This document shows, one piece after another, positions 7,229 to 16,555 of a stretch of DNA of 31,652 bases; position 1 is the stretch's first letter; each line of letters begins with the position of its first letter. The position numbers were made by a program, and so were the translations under genes. Under the pieces are notes generated by a model that saw only the letters and a list, made by a program, of their open reading frames with translations, had not been told where the DNA came from and did not search any database. The stretch is from Longibacter sp051155795 (GTDB taxonomy: Bacteria; Bacteroidota; Rhodothermia; Rhodothermales; Salinibacteraceae): the NCBI RefSeq assembly GCF_051155795.1, contig NZ_DAXETW010000134.1, forward strand, positions 1 to 31,652. Reading direction: 5' to 3'.

Positions 7229-8266
7229 CTACCGGGCAGCAACGCGCTGCGGAAGCAGGCGTCGGACGAGCAGCGTGAGAATCAATCGGGGCTCACGACT
7301 CGACCCGCCCTTCAGCTCGTAGTCGGCAGCCAGAAGCGCTGCGTGAGCATCCTGCACCTTGCGCATGGAGTAGCGGCGCGCTGCCTGCTTGTACTCCTGC
7401 ACGAAGTAGGGACTCACGCCGATGTGCCCGGCCAGCTTGTGCTTCGACATCCGCTGCGCCTGTGGCATCTGCAGCTTCCAGAGCTTGTCGATGTAGGCGT
7501 TTAACACCGCAACGATCATGATCGCCTCGCTGTGCGGGTTCGACGCCTGTTGCAGGATCCGGTGGGTGATCTGGATCGCGTCTCCATATTTCCCCTCCCC
7601 GATCGCGCTCTGGAGCTCGAAGACGTTGAACTCGCGCGTCTGCCCGCTCGCATCCAGCACGTCGTTGGCCGTCAGCGTGTCTCGCTCGCCGGCGAACGTG
7701 ATCAGCTTTTCCACTTCGCTCGCTGCGGTCTGGAGGTCGGTACCTACGTAATCGGCCAGCATCTGGACGGCCTGCGGCTCGATGTCGTACCCCTGCCCGC
7801 GGACGTATTTCTTGATCCACCCCGGCATCTGGTTGTCGTACAGCGGCTTGAAGTGCGACCATGCCGCCCTCTTCTTCAGCGCCCGGTAAGGGTGGGCGGA
7901 CAGGTTCGGCTTCGTCGTGCAGGCGAGAAAGACAACGGCCTGCGGATTGGGCTCGTCCGCGTAGTTCTTGAACTGGCGGTTGTTCTCCAGCTTCTCGAAC
8001 TCGCGCACGATCACCACGCGACGCGGCGCCATGGCCGGGTAGCCCTGACACAGCCCGATCACCTGAGACGCCTCGGTGTCGGAGCCGTAGACGATGTCGA
8101 GGTTGAAGTCGTGCTGCGACGGCTCCAGCGCGTGCTCGATCAGCAGGTCTTGAAGCTCGTCAATCAGAAACCCCTCGTCCCCGAAAAGGAAGTAGAGGGG
8201 CTTAAAGTTTTGATGGCGAAACGCCGTGGCCAGGTCTTCGAATGAGAGACCAGTCTTTTTTGCCAT
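7229..8266 (-). CDS. holA: DNA polymerase III subunit delta
   Basis: This 345-residue protein is the delta subunit of the clamp loader, which opens the beta sliding clamp at primer-template junctions. It begins with the family block PLYFLFGDEGFLIDELQDLL (residues 23-42), followed by the AAA+-like domain with AVVFLACTTKPN. The middle region (GYDIEPQAVQMLADYVGTDLQTAASEVEKLITFA) and the C-terminal helical collar domain (FELQSAIGEGKYGDAIQITHRILQQ, ending LLVRRLLPQR) match HolA. Length is normal. ATG at 8266 is the natural start. Its upstream gap holds a heptamer repeat array. Confidence 0.93.
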   Translation of the reverse strand: MAKKTGLSFEDLATAFRHQNFKPLYFLFGDEGFLIDELQDLLIEHALEPSQHDFNLDIVYGSDTEASQVIGLCQGYPAMAPRRVVIVREFEKLENNRQFKNYADEPNPQAVVFLACTTKPNLSAHPYRALKKRAAWSHFKPLYDNQMPGWIKKYVRGQGYDIEPQAVQMLADYVGTDLQTAASEVEKLITFAGERDTLTANDVLDASGQTREFNVFELQSAIGEGKYGDAIQITHRILQQASNPHSEAIMIVAVLNAYIDKLWKLQMPQAQRMSKHKLAGHIGVSPYFVQEYKQAARRYSMRKVQDAHAALLAADYELKGGSSREPRLILTLLVRRLLPQRVAAR

Positions 8267-8267
8267 G

Positions 8268-8302
8268 GCGAAATGCGGGATTCGAAATGCGGAATGCGAC
8301 GC
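8268..8302. repeat. Heptamer tandem array A
   Basis: Five 7-bp units in phase: GCGAAAT, GCGGGAT, TCGAAAT, GCGGAAT, GCGACGC. The array sits in the 75-nt gap immediately upstream of the holA start codon. Confidence 0.65.
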
Positions 8303-8317
8303 CCGGCTCGGCGATCC

Positions 8318-8342
8318 AAAAAAGGAGACACACTGCTGTCCC
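8318..8342 (-). terminator. Intrinsic terminator of the DinB-family gene
   Basis: On the minus strand GGGACA-GCAGTG-TGTCtCC forms a stem (arms 8337-8342 and 8324-8330, one bulged base) directly followed by six T. It overlaps the stop codon of the DinB gene and would separate it from holA. Confidence 0.55.
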
Positions 8343-8911
8343 TACTCCTCCCCTCGATCACTCAGGTCCGCGTCGTGAAGGCGATATCCGAGATTTCGGA
8401 GTCGCTGGAAGTCGGCGCTCGCGAATCGATGGACGAGCTCGAACAGCGTAATTTTCTCATCATCCATCACGGCCTCCGCCATCCACGTCTCATCGTCCAG
8501 ACCGGACAGGAGATCGTGAAGGTGGCGGCGGGCGTCCTGAACCGCATCCAGCACTTCGTCGAGGGGCCGGTCGTTCCAGTCTCCATTCCGGACCGATGCT
8601 TCGACGTTTGCGCCGGTCAGTTCCGGCGTATCTTCGTCGCGGATACGGTGGACCCACCCCGTCCGCTCCGTTCGATCGAGCTCTGCAATCACCGCATACA
8701 ACTCTTTCATCGACAGGTCCTCGGCGGTCGGGCGACCGGACTGTACGGCATCGGGGACCGTTCCGGCGACCGTCCGCAGGGCCTCGACCTCATCGATCAG
8801 GTATTCGACCTGGTCCAGGAGCGCCTCGCGAAGATCGTCGCGCTGGTCCTCGGGAACGGCGCGCAGATCGGTGACGTCATCGGCGCCGTTCCGAGAGGGA
8901 GCATCCGTCAT
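8342..8911 (-). CDS. DinB-superfamily protein
   Basis: This 189-residue cytoplasmic protein is all-alpha and acidic. It has the four-helix layout of the DinB/DUF664 superfamily, with a long first helix (DDLREALLDQVEYLIDEVEALRTVAGTVPD). A central MKELYAVIAELDRTERTGWVHRI segment and a final FELVHRFASADFQRLRNLGYRLHDADL helix follow. Family members often coordinate a metal through three His residues and may be thiol-dependent transferases. I do not see a full His triad here, so activity is uncertain. It lies 46 nt downstream of nuoI on the same strand, and a terminator sits at its stop. Confidence 0.7.
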   Translation of the reverse strand: MTDAPSRNGADDVTDLRAVPEDQRDDLREALLDQVEYLIDEVEALRTVAGTVPDAVQSGRPTAEDLSMKELYAVIAELDRTERTGWVHRIRDEDTPELTGANVEASVRNGDWNDRPLDEVLDAVQDARRHLHDLLSGLDDETWMAEAVMDDEKITLFELVHRFASADFQRLRNLGYRLHDADLSDRGEE

Positions 8912-8957
8912 TCAGGGGGGAGGATTCGTTCCAAAAAAGGCCGTGTGTGTTCGTGGA

Positions 8958-9677
8958 CTACTCCGGCGCGTGCTCGCTGAATGCGGGTTCTTCGCGCTGC
9001 GAGCCCCACGACTGCTCGCCACTGGATGCCTTCGGATCCTCCCGGAGGTGCGTGTTTTCGAGGCCTTTCATCCCCTCATCGGCGAGCCAGTCCAGGAAGT
9101 GCTGGTCTTTCACGCTGTGGAGATTATTGTCCTGCTGGAAGTCCCACTGCTGGCCGAACTGGCGGTTCTTGTACTGATCCAGGTACTCAAGCCGGTCCTG
9201 CATCTGCTCTTTCGGCTTCAGGAGGCGATCCAGACCGAAGATGGCCTCGTCGCGACTCTGAAACGTCATGTCGTACTCTTTCGACATGATGATGGCCTCC
9301 TCCGGGCACACCTCTTCACAGAAGCCGCAGTAGATGCAACGGAGCATGTTAATCTCGAACCACTCCGGCTCGCGCTCCTTGACGTTGTCGACCTCGTGCG
9401 ACTGCATCGAGATCGCGAGGGGCGGACAGGCCCGTGCGCAGAGGTTACAGGAGACGCAGCGGGGACGACCGTTTTCTTCGACGAGCACCGGGCGCCCGCG
9501 GTAGCTATCCGGCGGGTACCACTGCTCTTCCGGATACTGGAGCGTGTACGTCGGCTCGTCGGTGATCTTGTTGAGCGAAAAGCCAAGCCCCTTGAACAGT
9601 TCGGGGAAATACAGATTCTCCCAAAAGTTCAGCTCGCGCTCGTTGTCCGTCTTGGTGTTTACCGGCGTGCCAGGCAT
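8958..9677 (-). CDS. nuoI: NADH-quinone oxidoreductase subunit I (two 4Fe-4S clusters)
   Basis: This 239-residue iron-sulfur protein is the subunit of respiratory complex I that carries clusters N6a/N6b between the peripheral arm and the membrane quinone site. Two ferredoxin motifs are complete: Cys74-x2-Cys77-x2-Cys80-x3-Cys84 and Cys114-x2-Cys117-x2-Cys120-x3-Cys124. The N-terminal GRPVLVEENGRPRCVSCNLC block is typical for NuoI. The C-terminus after residue 150 is a long acidic extension (KPKEQMQDRLEYLDQYKNR onward) beyond the core fold. No other nuo gene is adjacent, so the complex I genes must be scattered in this genome. Confidence 0.93.
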   Translation of the reverse strand: MPGTPVNTKTDNERELNFWENLYFPELFKGLGFSLNKITDEPTYTLQYPEEQWYPPDSYRGRPVLVEENGRPRCVSCNLCARACPPLAISMQSHEVDNVKEREPEWFEINMLRCIYCGFCEEVCPEEAIIMSKEYDMTFQSRDEAIFGLDRLLKPKEQMQDRLEYLDQYKNRQFGQQWDFQQDNNLHSVKDQHFLDWLADEGMKGLENTHLREDPKASSGEQSWGSQREEPAFSEHAPE

Positions 9678-9830
9678 GAGGCGTTACGTTGGTGAGGGAG
9701 TCCCGGGCGGGAGGTACGTCCGATAGGACATCTTTACACGCATCAATAAGCACGATGGGTTCCGCCCCGTCAACCGGCCGGTTCGATTGCATCCGGACTT
9801 CGCGCTGGGAGTGAGTTCAGAGCTCAGCGT

Positions 9831-10205
9831 TCAGGCGCCGGGGATGGTGGTGTCGGCGTTGGCCCGGACGGGCGCGGCTGCGGCGGCTGCCTCGGCGCGC
9901 TCGGCTTCCTGCGCAAAGAAGGCTGCCTGCTGCGTCGCCTGCGCCTGCTCGAGCGGATGCCACGTCGGACCGATCGAGGCGGAGATGCCCAGGACCAGAA
10001 CGAGGATTGCACCGACCAGGCCCAGAACCTGACGCACGCCGGACCGGCTCGCGCGCTCCGACCGGAGACGCTGCCAGCGCGCCCGGCGAATCGCTCGGTC
10101 GACCGGCGTCCAGTTCGGAATGGGGAAAAGGTCCTCGGACGGCGCCAGGCCGTGGACGAAGGATTTCTTGCGGGTGGTACGGTGATGCTGCATTGAGGGG
10201 ATCAT
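9831..10205 (-). CDS. Hypothetical single-pass membrane protein
   Basis: I do not recognise this 124-residue protein. It has a basic N-terminal region with DRAIRRARWQRLRSERASR (about 36-54), one transmembrane helix (about 58-79, VLGLVGAILVLVLGISASI), and an Ala/Glu-rich tail (QAAFFAQEAERAEAAAAAAP) that could form a helix outside. A second ATG four codons in (10193) could be the true start. Another minus-strand frame of similar length overlaps it but is Arg/Pro rich and looks like a shadow. Position after nuoI's upstream gap gives no functional hint. Confidence 0.55.
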   Translation of the reverse strand: MIPSMQHHRTTRKKSFVHGLAPSEDLFPIPNWTPVDRAIRRARWQRLRSERASRSGVRQVLGLVGAILVLVLGISASIGPTWHPLEQAQATQQAAFFAQEAERAEAAAAAAPVRANADTTIPGA

Positions 10206-10305
10206 GACGAGACCGCGTATACGTGAGATGCCTGCTCACTTCACCCCCTTAGACGTGCTTATGGGGATCCGGGGTTACAGGATAAGGAGAAGTTCAGGGG
10301 GGACT

Positions 10306-10361
10306 GGTTCAGGATTCAGGGTTCAAGGTTCAGGGTTCTGCGTTCTGGGTTCTGGGTTGAT
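10306..10361. repeat. Heptamer tandem array B
   Basis: Eight 7-bp units in strict phase: GGTTCAG, GATTCAG, GGTTCAA, GGTTCAG, GGTTCTG, CGTTCTG, GGTTCTG, GGTTGAT. The array lies downstream of FtsX permease 1. The rest of the 251-nt gap (10206-10456) shows no gene. Confidence 0.75.
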
Positions 10362-10456
10362 CGGTCCCCTCCCGGATGCAACTCCACCTACACACGTAGA
10401 GACATACAAACCTAACAACCGTCCCATCGTGACACGCTCAGACAAACAGGTTTGCA

Positions 10457-12859
10457 TTAATCCGTCCGCAGGGCTCGGCCGGGATCGGTCTGGGCAGCAC
10501 GTACGGCCTGTAGGCTCACCGTACCTATGGCCGTCACAAGCGCGACCGTGGCGGCGATCAGGAAAACCCCAAGTCCGAGCGAGATGCGGGACGCGAACGT
10601 GTCCAACCACTGATTCATGACGACGTATGCAACAGGGATTGCCACGACCACCGCAATCGCCACAAGTTGCGCAAACTCTCGCGTCAGGAGACTGACGATT
10701 TGTGAGCCCGTGGCTCCCAGCGCTTTCCGAATCCCGATCTCCTTTGTCCGCTGGCGCGCGGTAAAGGCGGCAAGGCCCAAAAGACCGAGACACGCGATGA
10801 TGATCGCAAGGCCGCTGAAGGTGGCGAACAGAACCCCCATCCGCTGATCTGAACGATACGACGCATTGAAACGCTGGTCGGCGAACGCGTACTCAAACGG
10901 CCACTCGCTGTAGTGCCGGTTCCACGCAGTCCGTACATCCTCGATTGCAGCGTCGGCGGCCGCGCCATCAATACGCAGATAGAATGTGTCGTAGGTATCC
11001 GGTCGTACGTAGAAGATGATGGGCTCGACCGTCTCGCGCAGCGTGGCCATGTGAAAGTCTTCAACGACGCCGATGAGGGAACCGAACGCGACTGGATAAT
11101 CCCCCCAGGCCTGAACACGCCGCCCGACCGCTTCGGCGGGCGAGTTGACCTCCGGCAACGCTATCTGCATGCGACGAAGGGCGGCCTCGTTGACCACGTA
11201 GGCGGAGGTGTCGGTCAGGCGGTCCCGATCGAACGTGCGCCCCGCCACAACCTGGACGCCGAGAGTTTCGAAAAAGTCGTGGCCCACGCTCACCGTCCGT
11301 AAACTTCCGAGTGAGTCCTCTGGAAGCCCGGCATCGGCAAATCCATACCCATTTCCGTCGAGCAGTTCACTTGGCAGATCCGTGGAGCCGATGCTGGCGT
11401 GGGAGATGTGCGGCGACGCTTTGAGTTCATCACGAAACGAGGCGAACCCAGCGGTGGTCGACTCATTCTGAGCGGGGACGGTCACCACCTGCTGTGAATC
11501 GAACCCGAGCGGTGCCGAACGCAGATGCCCCAGCTGCAGGTAGGCGACGACGGTTCCAACAAGGAGAACCGTCGATACGGCAAACTGGAAGACGACGAGT
11601 CCACGGCGGAGTTTTCCGGCCGTTGGTGCTCGGTCGGCCATTCCACGCAGTACCGTCGACGGTTGAAAGTGAGAAAGATAGATCGCCGGATAACTTCCAG
11701 CCAGTAACCCCGATGCGACACCGATGCCCACAAGCATTGCAATCGTGTTCGGTGCCACGATGTCCCGGGCGTAGATCGGCACATCGGCCACGGCCCGGAG
11801 AACGGGGAGTGCCGCTGAGGCGATAAGAAGAGCAACGAGAACGGCCAGCCCTGCCATAACAAGTGACTCTGCGAAGAACTGCCCGACAAGCTGCTCCCGT
11901 CTTGCGCCAATGGTCTTGCGCACGCCGACTTCCGTCGCACGCTCAGTCGCCCGCGCGGTCGCCAGGTTCATGAAGTTGACGCAGGCAAGCAGCAGAACCA
12001 GCAGGCCGATCAACCCGAAGACGCGCAGAACACCTGCGGAGCCGTTCGCCTGCAACTCCATGTTGTGATTCGAATGCAGATGAATCGACGTGAGCGGCTG
12101 AAGATGGAGAGTCGCACCATTCCAGTCGTCACCAGCATGGCGCTCGATGAGTGCCGGCAATTCGGCCTCTATGTCTGCTGCAGCGGTACCGTGTGGCAGC
12201 AAAAGATACGTGTAAATCCCATTGGCACCCCAGCTCTCGGTGTACAGCGCGTCGTAGTTGAACTGCGCCCGCAGGGTCTCCCATGAAACCAGTACGTCGA
12301 AATCCAAATGCGACGTTGTCGGCGGCTCTGCCACAATGGACGTCACCTCCACGTCGAAGGCTCCGTTTACTCGAACCGTCTTCCCGATCGGATCCTCGTC
12401 GCCGAAGTACCGGCCAGCGGCAGATGGCGTGATTGCAACCGTATATGGCTTCTCGAGAGGCGCATCCGCTTCCCCGCGCAGAAGCGGAAAGGAGAAAATA
12501 TCGAAGAAACTGGGCGTTACCGCCAAGACGCGATCACCGGAGAAGCGCCGTCCGTCGTGACCAAAGACCGCCTCCGTCGGGTAGACCCGGGCGACCGAAA
12601 TCTCCGGAAAGTCGGTTTCGAAGGAACGGACGAGCGGCCAGCTTGTCGCCGGCACGCTGAAATCCCCCCAGTCGCTTACGATGCGCACGATCCGGTCGCT
12701 GTTCGCGTGGAAGTCGTCATAGCTCTGCTCATAGCGAATGAACATGGCGATGACGAGGCACACTGCAATGCCAATTGCGAGTCCGAAGACGTTAATGGCT
12801 GCGTACCCCGCGTGTCGACGAATCGCGCGGACGGAGGTTATCAAGTAGTTGAACAGCAT
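10457..12859 (-). CDS. FtsX/MacB-type ABC transporter permease 1
   Basis: This is an 800-residue inner-membrane protein with two fused MacB/FtsX modules. Each has an N-terminal membrane helix (first at about 20-42), a large periplasmic MacB_PCD domain (about 50-270 and 445-670), and a C-terminal FtsX domain of three helices (about 278-400 and 680-795). Both FtsX domains carry the coupling-loop motif: VGVRKTIGA at 311-319 and EIGIRKALGA at 707-716. Such permeases transmit ATPase movement to periplasmic partners (lipoprotein, antibiotic or peptide export) rather than transporting across the bilayer themselves. No ATPase gene is adjacent. It may share the ATPase encoded at 22038-22739. Upstream DNA carries paired palindromes and a sigma-54-like element. 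Confidence 0.92.
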   Translation of the reverse strand: MLFNYLITSVRAIRRHAGYAAINVFGLAIGIAVCLVIAMFIRYEQSYDDFHANSDRIVRIVSDWGDFSVPATSWPLVRSFETDFPEISVARVYPTEAVFGHDGRRFSGDRVLAVTPSFFDIFSFPLLRGEADAPLEKPYTVAITPSAAGRYFGDEDPIGKTVRVNGAFDVEVTSIVAEPPTTSHLDFDVLVSWETLRAQFNYDALYTESWGANGIYTYLLLPHGTAAADIEAELPALIERHAGDDWNGATLHLQPLTSIHLHSNHNMELQANGSAGVLRVFGLIGLLVLLLACVNFMNLATARATERATEVGVRKTIGARREQLVGQFFAESLVMAGLAVLVALLIASAALPVLRAVADVPIYARDIVAPNTIAMLVGIGVASGLLAGSYPAIYLSHFQPSTVLRGMADRAPTAGKLRRGLVVFQFAVSTVLLVGTVVAYLQLGHLRSAPLGFDSQQVVTVPAQNESTTAGFASFRDELKASPHISHASIGSTDLPSELLDGNGYGFADAGLPEDSLGSLRTVSVGHDFFETLGVQVVAGRTFDRDRLTDTSAYVVNEAALRRMQIALPEVNSPAEAVGRRVQAWGDYPVAFGSLIGVVEDFHMATLRETVEPIIFYVRPDTYDTFYLRIDGAAADAAIEDVRTAWNRHYSEWPFEYAFADQRFNASYRSDQRMGVLFATFSGLAIIIACLGLLGLAAFTARQRTKEIGIRKALGATGSQIVSLLTREFAQLVAIAVVVAIPVAYVVMNQWLDTFASRISLGLGVFLIAATVALVTAIGTVSLQAVRAAQTDPGRALRTD

Positions 12860-12987
12860 GGCTCCCGTGGCTAAAGTTTCGCTTCCGCCAATACCTCATT
12901 CGATCATGAGGCGGTGGCCCCTTGGGCATCGAGCACGGAAGGCTGCTGTCGTAATGACCTGAGTGCCAGATCCGGACGGGACCACCC

Positions 12988-13003
12988 TGCACACTCAACG
13001 CCG
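12988..13003 (-). promoter_or_regulatory. Weak sigma-54-like promoter of FtsX permease 1
   Basis: On the minus strand CGGCGTTGAGTGTGCA has GG and GC at the spacing required for -24/-12 elements, about 130 nt before the start codon and 80 nt downstream of the paired palindromes. The -24 half is a poor match. A TGGCAC at 12963-12968 is an alternative but lacks a -12 element. Confidence 0.3.
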
Positions 13004-13082
13004 AACGGAGGTCATTTCAATCATCGTACCGGCAGACGGACCCGTCCCAGCGCGCCCGAATCCGGTCTGGACGACCCGGCGG

Positions 13083-13120
13083 TGTGCGTCAGCGCACGGT
13101 CGGTTGTGCGAAATGGCGCA
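13083..13120. promoter_or_regulatory. Paired 16-bp palindromes (candidate enhancer sites) upstream of FtsX permease 1
   Basis: TGTGCGTCAGCGCACG (13083-13098) and TGTGCGAAATGGCGCA (13105-13120) share a 6-4-6 layout and start 22 bp apart, about two helical turns. The same kind of pair is found at 23772-23808 and 26542-26578. The layout is typical of binding sites for sigma-54 enhancer-binding proteins. Confidence 0.55.
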
Positions 13121-13128
13121 GGCCAGCA

Positions 13129-16100
13129 CTACCTCCGGTCGGCGGCGTGCGTGCACTCCGCGGCCGGGGGGATCTCGAGCACGGTTCCCGGCTGGACGCG
13201 GTCCGGGGTTTCGAGGATCTGCCGGTTGGCTTCCCAGATCACCGGCCAGCAGTAGAGTGTGCCGTAATATGTCCGGGACAGGCGCGCCAGCCACTCGGCC
13301 GACTCCACCCGGTGCGTCCGGGACGCTCCACCATCTCTCGTTGCCTCGGCAACCGACCGTCCGCCGTTCCGATGCTGCTGAAGAAGGCGATGCAAACCGT
13401 CGGGACGATCGTCGAATCGATCTTCCAGGGTTGGAATACGAAGTGCCACGCCAACCTCGACGGAGTCCGGGTTCGACAGCCGGTCGCGATTGGCAAGCCA
13501 TATGCGCGGCCACATATTCAGGTCGTTATAATACCGACGCGCCAGAACGGCCAGCCATTCGTCTTCCTGCACGACGTGCCGGCCCGTCCCCACCGTCTCA
13601 GCCGAGGGGGGCGGCGCATCATCACCCTCGGCGGATGACAGGGACAGGGTGCGACGACTGGACGACGCCGAGGTCGATCGAAGCGATAGCACGGCATTGC
13701 CGGTCCCGCCGCCATCCTCCCCGTTCCCCGTGGCGCGGCCGGTCGTCGGAGACGGCACCACGCGAATGGTGAGCGTGTCGACTGATCCGGGCGACAGGTC
13801 GATTTCGTACGCGTCTGTTTCCGGCTCAAACCCGTCGCCAAGAGCGTCCCCGGCCACCTCGACCGTCCACGTACCGGGTTGCAAGTCCCCGAAGTGCCCG
13901 TGCCCCGCCCCGTCGGTCAGGCGGCGATGACGCCGCGAGCCGCTTCGCACCTCTACGACAGTTTGCTCGAGTCCGCCGGTAGCGACGGGCTCGCGCCCCT
14001 CCACGGCGGCCTTCAGGTTCTCGTGCTCGTAGCGAATCACCTGCGCGACAAGTTGTGCGCTTCTCGCGACGGGAATCAGGATCGGCTCTTGCCGGGGGGC
14101 ACCGCGAACATCCACCGGCACATCGACCAGCGGGACCCGGTTCAAGCCGATGCTCGCCCGGTCGACGTAGAGGTACGTCCCGCGTCCGGCCGAGGCGGGG
14201 AGAGTGAACCGCCCCTGCTCGTCCGTGAACCGTTCCTCCCCTCCGAGCCTAACCAGTGCCCGCTCGACGCCCGCGCCCGTTTCCGTGTCGACGACCCGGC
14301 CCCGGACGCCGGTGGTATTGGATTCCCGCGCGACGGGCACCCCGACCGGAACAGCGTACGACACCCGGTACGTCGGCACCTCATCCCACGGCCCGGCACC
14401 GGTCGCCGAAAACCAGCTTCGCCGCGCATCCGCGGAAAGGACGTGACCGAAGGGAAAGGTGTGCTCGAAGCGCAGAGACGCCACCTGATAGCCGCGATCG
14501 TTTCGGACGTCGGTCCATTGCCCGTCGAGGTACAGAGCGGTCTGCTTGCTGAATCGAATCCCGGAGGACGCCTGGAGGTCAACTCCGGAGACCTGTTCAC
14601 CGGTGAAAGGCTGCACGGACTGGACGGCCGACGCGCCGCCGCTGACGGACACAGCCCCCGTGCGAAAGGAAAGGCGGGCGTCGAGCCCGCGATACGGTCC
14701 GACCGATCCCGGGACCGTGACGCGACCCGCCCGCCCTTTGACCCGTGCGGAAACACGACCGCGACGCGCGCTCACTTCGCCCTCCGCATAGGTTCTCTCC
14801 GTGAAGCCGAACAGGCGGTTCACGGCATACAGGCTGGCGCCCCATCCGGTGGCTCCGGCCGCGGTCGACCACCGCGCCCCGGCTCGACCGTACCGGGATC
14901 GGGACTCGAGAGCCGTCCACGTCCCCCAGCCGCGGCGATTGTAGCGATACACGGCATCGAATGTAACCTGCTGGCCGACGCGAACGACGGCGCGAGCAGA
15001 CGTTTGCTGCACGTCTCGCGTCGTGCTCGGGATCTCGGCATCGGCCTGCAGGTGGCGAACGTGATAGCTTCCCCAGCGGTGCTCCCCTTCCAGCACGCCG
15101 CGGTAGCTGAACCCGTCGCCCCCCGGTCCCCGCCCGGCCGCCACTTCGCCCGTCAGGCGGGCATCCTGCCACACGGGCACCGTCGCCTGCATGCTTCCGA
15201 CGGTTCCCTCCGTCCCGCCCTGATTCTGCACGACGGCGGACACAAGGTCGACGCTTCCGAAGCTCGCGCCCAGAGACGCTCCGTACTGCTCATCCGGCTG
15301 GCCGTACCGGGTATGTAGGCCGTATCCACCCACGGTCCACCGGCCGATCTGAACGTCCGCGCCCGCTCCGCGCCCCAGACGCCCCCGCTCGGTCAGGGGC
15401 GTGCGACCGTAAACCTGATCGCCGACGCGCGCTTCGAGCACGGGACCGGCGTAGGACGCCTCGAACCGGTCTCGCCGTCCGAAACCCGAGATCTGCTGCT
15501 CCGTCGGCACCCGGGCAAGGACCTCCACGCGGTGCGCATCGTCGCCGCTCACGGCGCCCTCTCCCTCCACCTCCACGATCTGACCGGTCTGCGTTGCATC
15601 CCCGACGGTTTGAAGCCGGGCAACAAGTGGATAGGTCGGGCGGTCGCCGACGGCGCTGCCGTGCACGGGGACGACCTCGGTGCGCGCCTCAACGGAGGAG
15701 GCGGCATGGCCGGAGCCCTTTTCCCCGCGAAGATGCGCCTGCAGAAGGAGACGGTGCTGAAACGACGACGGGGATCGCTCGGTGGTCGTGGACACCACAA
15801 CCGGCACGGTTTCGCCGGGCTGAAGGCGCAATTGACGGGGACGCGTGTCGACCGGAAACAGCCGGTTGCTCCGCGCCCGGAGGTCGACCTCCACGGGTAC
15901 GTTGCTTCGGCTCGAAATCGCAAACTCCGTGTCGAACTGCGCTCCCGCCTGCACCGTTCGCGGCGCATTCAATACCTGAAGCTGAATCTTTTGAACGACC
16001 CCGACCATCACGGCGGCGCTGGCCACCGGGGCGCCGGATGACCCGGATGACCCGGATGTCGACGTCGCTGCGACGTCGACAACGCGCAGGCCGATGTCGT

Positions 16101-16509
16101 ACTGACCCCGGGAAGCCCGCGGTGGAACCGAGACGCTCACGAGACGGGTTATGACCGATGACGCCGGAATGGATACGTCGGACAGCCGGGTGATGACGGA
16201 CCATCCCGTCGGCAGATCCAGCTCCAGCCGAACCCGGCGCTCGCGGTCGCTGTCGTTCCGCAGGCGGAAGACCGCCGTCGCGACCTCACCCGGGTCAACC
16301 CGGATCGCCTCCTCCGTAGCGGCTTCCGCCACGACCGGGTGGTCCGGCCCATCCCCGGATGGGGCTGCCGACGCGACCGAGCCCAGTGCGGCTGTAACCG
16401 CCAGGCTAAGAAGGATCGCCGTCAAGGCCCACGCGATCCGGGAACGTGGCCCACGTACGCGGGCGCAGAAAGTCCGGAAAAATGCCGTTTTGGATGGAAG
16501 AGAGTGCAT
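13129..16509 (-). CDS. Usher-like outer-membrane protein with Ig, carboxypeptidase-like and LysM domains
   Basis: This is a 1126-residue secreted protein. Residues 1-49 are a signal peptide. Two Ig-like/NEW3-like domains follow (about 60-147 and 170-280). A long region of alternating amphipathic strands (about 293-725) is rich in aromatic and Gly residues, e.g. GDQVYGRTPLTERGR and RWTVGGYGLHTRYG, and looks like an outer-membrane barrel. A carboxypeptidase-regulatory-like domain (733-800, GVRGRVVDTETGAGVERALV) comes next, then a second similar beta-domain (845-915). After a Ser-rich linker are two LysM-like modules (976-1027 and 1065-1115, each with W..R.YY..L..WP.IW.ANR). It lies 46 nt downstream of a PapD-like chaperone gene, so I read it as the usher-like assembly platform, with LysM gripping peptidoglycan. 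Barrel identity is inferred from pattern, not from a motif match. Confidence 0.65.
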   Translation of the reverse strand: MHSLPSKTAFFRTFCARVRGPRSRIAWALTAILLSLAVTAALGSVASAAPSGDGPDHPVVAEAATEEAIRVDPGEVATAVFRLRNDSDRERRVRLELDLPTGWSVITRLSDVSIPASSVITRLVSVSVPPRASRGQYDIGLRVVDVAATSTSGSSGSSGAPVASAAVMVGVVQKIQLQVLNAPRTVQAGAQFDTEFAISSRSNVPVEVDLRARSNRLFPVDTRPRQLRLQPGETVPVVVSTTTERSPSSFQHRLLLQAHLRGEKGSGHAASSVEARTEVVPVHGSAVGDRPTYPLVARLQTVGDATQTGQIVEVEGEGAVSGDDAHRVEVLARVPTEQQISGFGRRDRFEASYAGPVLEARVGDQVYGRTPLTERGRLGRGAGADVQIGRWTVGGYGLHTRYGQPDEQYGASLGASFGSVDLVSAVVQNQGGTEGTVGSMQATVPVWQDARLTGEVAAGRGPGGDGFSYRGVLEGEHRWGSYHVRHLQADAEIPSTTRDVQQTSARAVVRVGQQVTFDAVYRYNRRGWGTWTALESRSRYGRAGARWSTAAGATGWGASLYAVNRLFGFTERTYAEGEVSARRGRVSARVKGRAGRVTVPGSVGPYRGLDARLSFRTGAVSVSGGASAVQSVQPFTGEQVSGVDLQASSGIRFSKQTALYLDGQWTDVRNDRGYQVASLRFEHTFPFGHVLSADARRSWFSATGAGPWDEVPTYRVSYAVPVGVPVARESNTTGVRGRVVDTETGAGVERALVRLGGEERFTDEQGRFTLPASAGRGTYLYVDRASIGLNRVPLVDVPVDVRGAPRQEPILIPVARSAQLVAQVIRYEHENLKAAVEGREPVATGGLEQTVVEVRSGSRRHRRLTDGAGHGHFGDLQPGTWTVEVAGDALGDGFEPETDAYEIDLSPGSVDTLTIRVVPSPTTGRATGNGEDGGGTGNAVLSLRSTSASSSRRTLSLSSAEGDDAPPPSAETVGTGRHVVQEDEWLAVLARRYYNDLNMWPRIWLANRDRLSNPDSVEVGVALRIPTLEDRFDDRPDGLHRLLQQHRNGGRSVAEATRDGGASRTHRVESAEWLARLSRTYYGTLYCWPVIWEANRQILETPDRVQPGTVLEIPPAAECTHAADRR

Positions 16510-16555
16510 CGAGCAACGAGAGGAAATGGGGTGGCGCGGGCCCGCGGAGGAGCGA

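Noticed and set aside
7532..8245. 237-codon plus-strand open frame opposite holA
   Set aside because: HolA motifs are clear on the minus strand, and this frame has a shadow-like composition.
12894..12911. CCTCAT-N6-ATGAGG hairpin upstream of permease 1
   Set aside because: A 6-bp stem without any supporting context; likely chance in the leader region.
12953..12968. TGGCAC followed by TCAGGTCATT (minus strand) as a sigma-54 promoter for permease 1
   Set aside because: The -24 half is good but there is no GC at the -12 position; the 12988-13003 element has correct spacing.
13879..15318. 479-codon plus-strand open frame
   Set aside because: It is antisense to the usher-like gene and rich in Arg/Pro/His with no domain; high GC leaves shadow frames open.
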